Below are positions 63,024 through 64,000 of a stretch of DNA of 64,000 nt, piece after piece. The DNA lies in assembly GCF_020166515.1 (NCBI RefSeq), contig NZ_JAINZT010000008.1, positions 1-64,000 on the forward strand, in the 5' to 3' direction. The DNA comes from Robertkochia flava (GTDB lineage Bacteria > Bacteroidota > Bacteroidia > Flavobacteriales > Flavobacteriaceae). The translations under genes and the position numbers were made by a program. Each line of letters opens with the position of its first letter. Positions within the stretch are counted from its first letter, which is position 1. Under the pieces are notes generated by a model. That model was not told the DNA's origin and did not search any database. It worked only from the letters and a program-made list of their open reading frames with translations.

Positions 63024-63980
63024 TTATTTTTCCGATTCAACTGCGTCCAGGAATTCGCGAATACTTTGTAGAAGTTCCGGGAGATTATCTTTCATGGTCG
63101 AATGCCCGGCATCGGAAACTACAGCCACATGGGAATTTGGAATCCTCTGCTGAAAACGTTTCATAGTGGCAGGACGCGCCTCGTCAAATTCTCCTGTTAC
63201 GAAAAGTACGGGTACAGAAACGGAAGCCAGGCCTTCCATATTATCATAAGTTTTCAGGGTTCCACGGGCAGTAAATTCACTGGGTCCCCACATGTAATTG
63301 TACATGAATCGGTTTCCCGGGGCATCAATGGTATCCCATGGATGCGGAGCTGCGGGGTGCCTGTTTCCAAACTTCGACCAATACACCGAATCGGCGGTAC
63401 GGTATTGAGGGGTGTTAAAGTTGTTTATGGCCTCTGCCTCCCGGATCATGGTCTGAATGGAATCTGGCAAGGTGGCTATCAGGGTATCGGCATCGGCTTC
63501 CCAAACCGGGGTACTCAGGTATGGACTGCTGAAGATGATACCTTTTACACCCTCCGGGTATTTTTCGAAGTATTCCAGTTCCAGGGCTGCGCCCCAGCTG
63601 TGTCCCATCAGGTAATAGTCGGTAAGGTTCAGGCTTTTCTTTAACTCATAAACCTGTTCCACAAATTTTTCCACCTTCATCAGGGTAGTGTCGGTATGGT
63701 AGCCTGACCGCCCTGTGCCCAGTTGGTCGAACAGGATAATGGACCTGTCGCTGCTCAGGGGTTCCAGGAAATAGAAATTGCGGTGGGTTCCTCCCGGTCC
63801 GCCGTGCATCATAAGAATCGGAGGTTTACTGCCTTCCCCGATCACCTTGTACCACAGGTTTCCTCCCTCAACGGCAATGGTGCCTTCCCGGGACTTAAGG
63901 GAATGACCTTGTTTACATGAGCTCAGAATACATAATAAAGAGAGGAAAGCAATTGCAAATAAGCGCTGAAACATAGACAA
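63024..63980 (-). CDS. alpha/beta hydrolase, proline-iminopeptidase-like lipoprotein
   Basis: This 318-residue enzyme has a signal peptide and lipobox (SSC, Cys 22), the oxyanion motif HGGPGGTHRNF, the nucleophile elbow GHSWGAAL (Ser), Asp in TGEFDEARP and His in DAGHSTMK. The HGGPGG motif is typical of proline iminopeptidases and related amidases. It would act in the periplasm on N-terminal Pro peptides or small amides. It lies at the window edge with its start codon included. Confidence 0.9.
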   Translation of the reverse strand: MSMFQRLFAIAFLSLLCILSSCKQGHSLKSREGTIAVEGGNLWYKVIGEGSKPPILMMHGGPGGTHRNFYFLEPLSSDRSIILFDQLGTGRSGYHTDTTLMKVEKFVEQVYELKKSLNLTDYYLMGHSWGAALELEYFEKYPEGVKGIIFSSPYLSTPVWEADADTLIATLPDSIQTMIREAEAINNFNTPQYRTADSVYWSKFGNRHPAAPHPWDTIDAPGNRFMYNYMWGPSEFTARGTLKTYDNMEGLASVSVPVLFVTGEFDEARPATMKRFQQRIPNSHVAVVSDAGHSTMKDNLPELLQSIREFLDAVESEK

Positions 63981-64000
63981 ATGGCTTTGTTTTTAGATTT

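Overview
The window looks like a chromosomal segment of a Bacteroidota bacterium, most likely a member of the Flavobacteriaceae. Supporting signs are an alternative complex III (act) operon fused to cytochrome oxidase genes, a CarboxypepD-type TonB receptor, DUF4301, many short exported lipoproteins, few Shine-Dalgarno sites, and repeated matches upstream of genes to the Bacteroidota -7 promoter box TAnnTTTG. Base and codon use look even throughout, and I see no prophage, transposase, rRNA or CRISPR array.

Layout. 1-606 has no gene but carries a purine-rich minisatellite. 607-12790 holds a SPOR-domain protein diverging from an eight-gene respiratory operon, actABCDEF-coxB-coxA, which encodes a quinol:cytochrome c oxidoreductase and its terminal oxidase. 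12880-18838 has a lipoprotein and ahcY on the minus strand, then a tightly coupled plus-strand operon: phosphopantetheinyl transferase, thiamine-binding-like protein, PnuC-type transporter, NadR-like kinase, DUF4301. 19062-25971 has a PepSY-like secreted protein, a sigma-54 activator converging on a hybrid histidine kinase, and a TPP riboswitch driving a TonB-dependent receptor. The riboswitch and the PnuC operon together suggest a split thiamin-uptake locus.

26032-32962 contains a Rieske-like lipoprotein, greA, small metabolic proteins, a DNA-damage pair (dinB and a DnaQ-like exonuclease/GIY-YIG fusion) and an MFS carrier. 33011-33750 has tRNA-Arg(CCT) followed by four tandem 151-bp repeats rich in inverted repeats. 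33984-43408 carries a DinB-fold protein, lipoproteins, an M13 peptidase, CBS and zinc-ribbon proteins, and a large BNR/sortilin-like gene interrupted by one in-frame TAA. 43521-63980 is mostly housekeeping or conserved: a NUMOD4/HNH protein, a GNAT-nitrilase fusion, ssb, ferritin, tex, an HDAC-like hydrolase, an alcohol dehydrogenase, a FrnE-type DsbA, metG, yraN, mfd, an Old Yellow Enzyme and an alpha/beta hydrolase.

Most transcription units end in clear intrinsic terminators, several of them shared by convergent genes. The least explained pieces are the tandem structured repeats after the tRNA, the vitamin operon with a DUF4301 protein that resembles a UDP-sugar pyrophosphorylase, and the stop-interrupted BNR gene. 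All functions are read from sequence motifs alone; no database search was possible.
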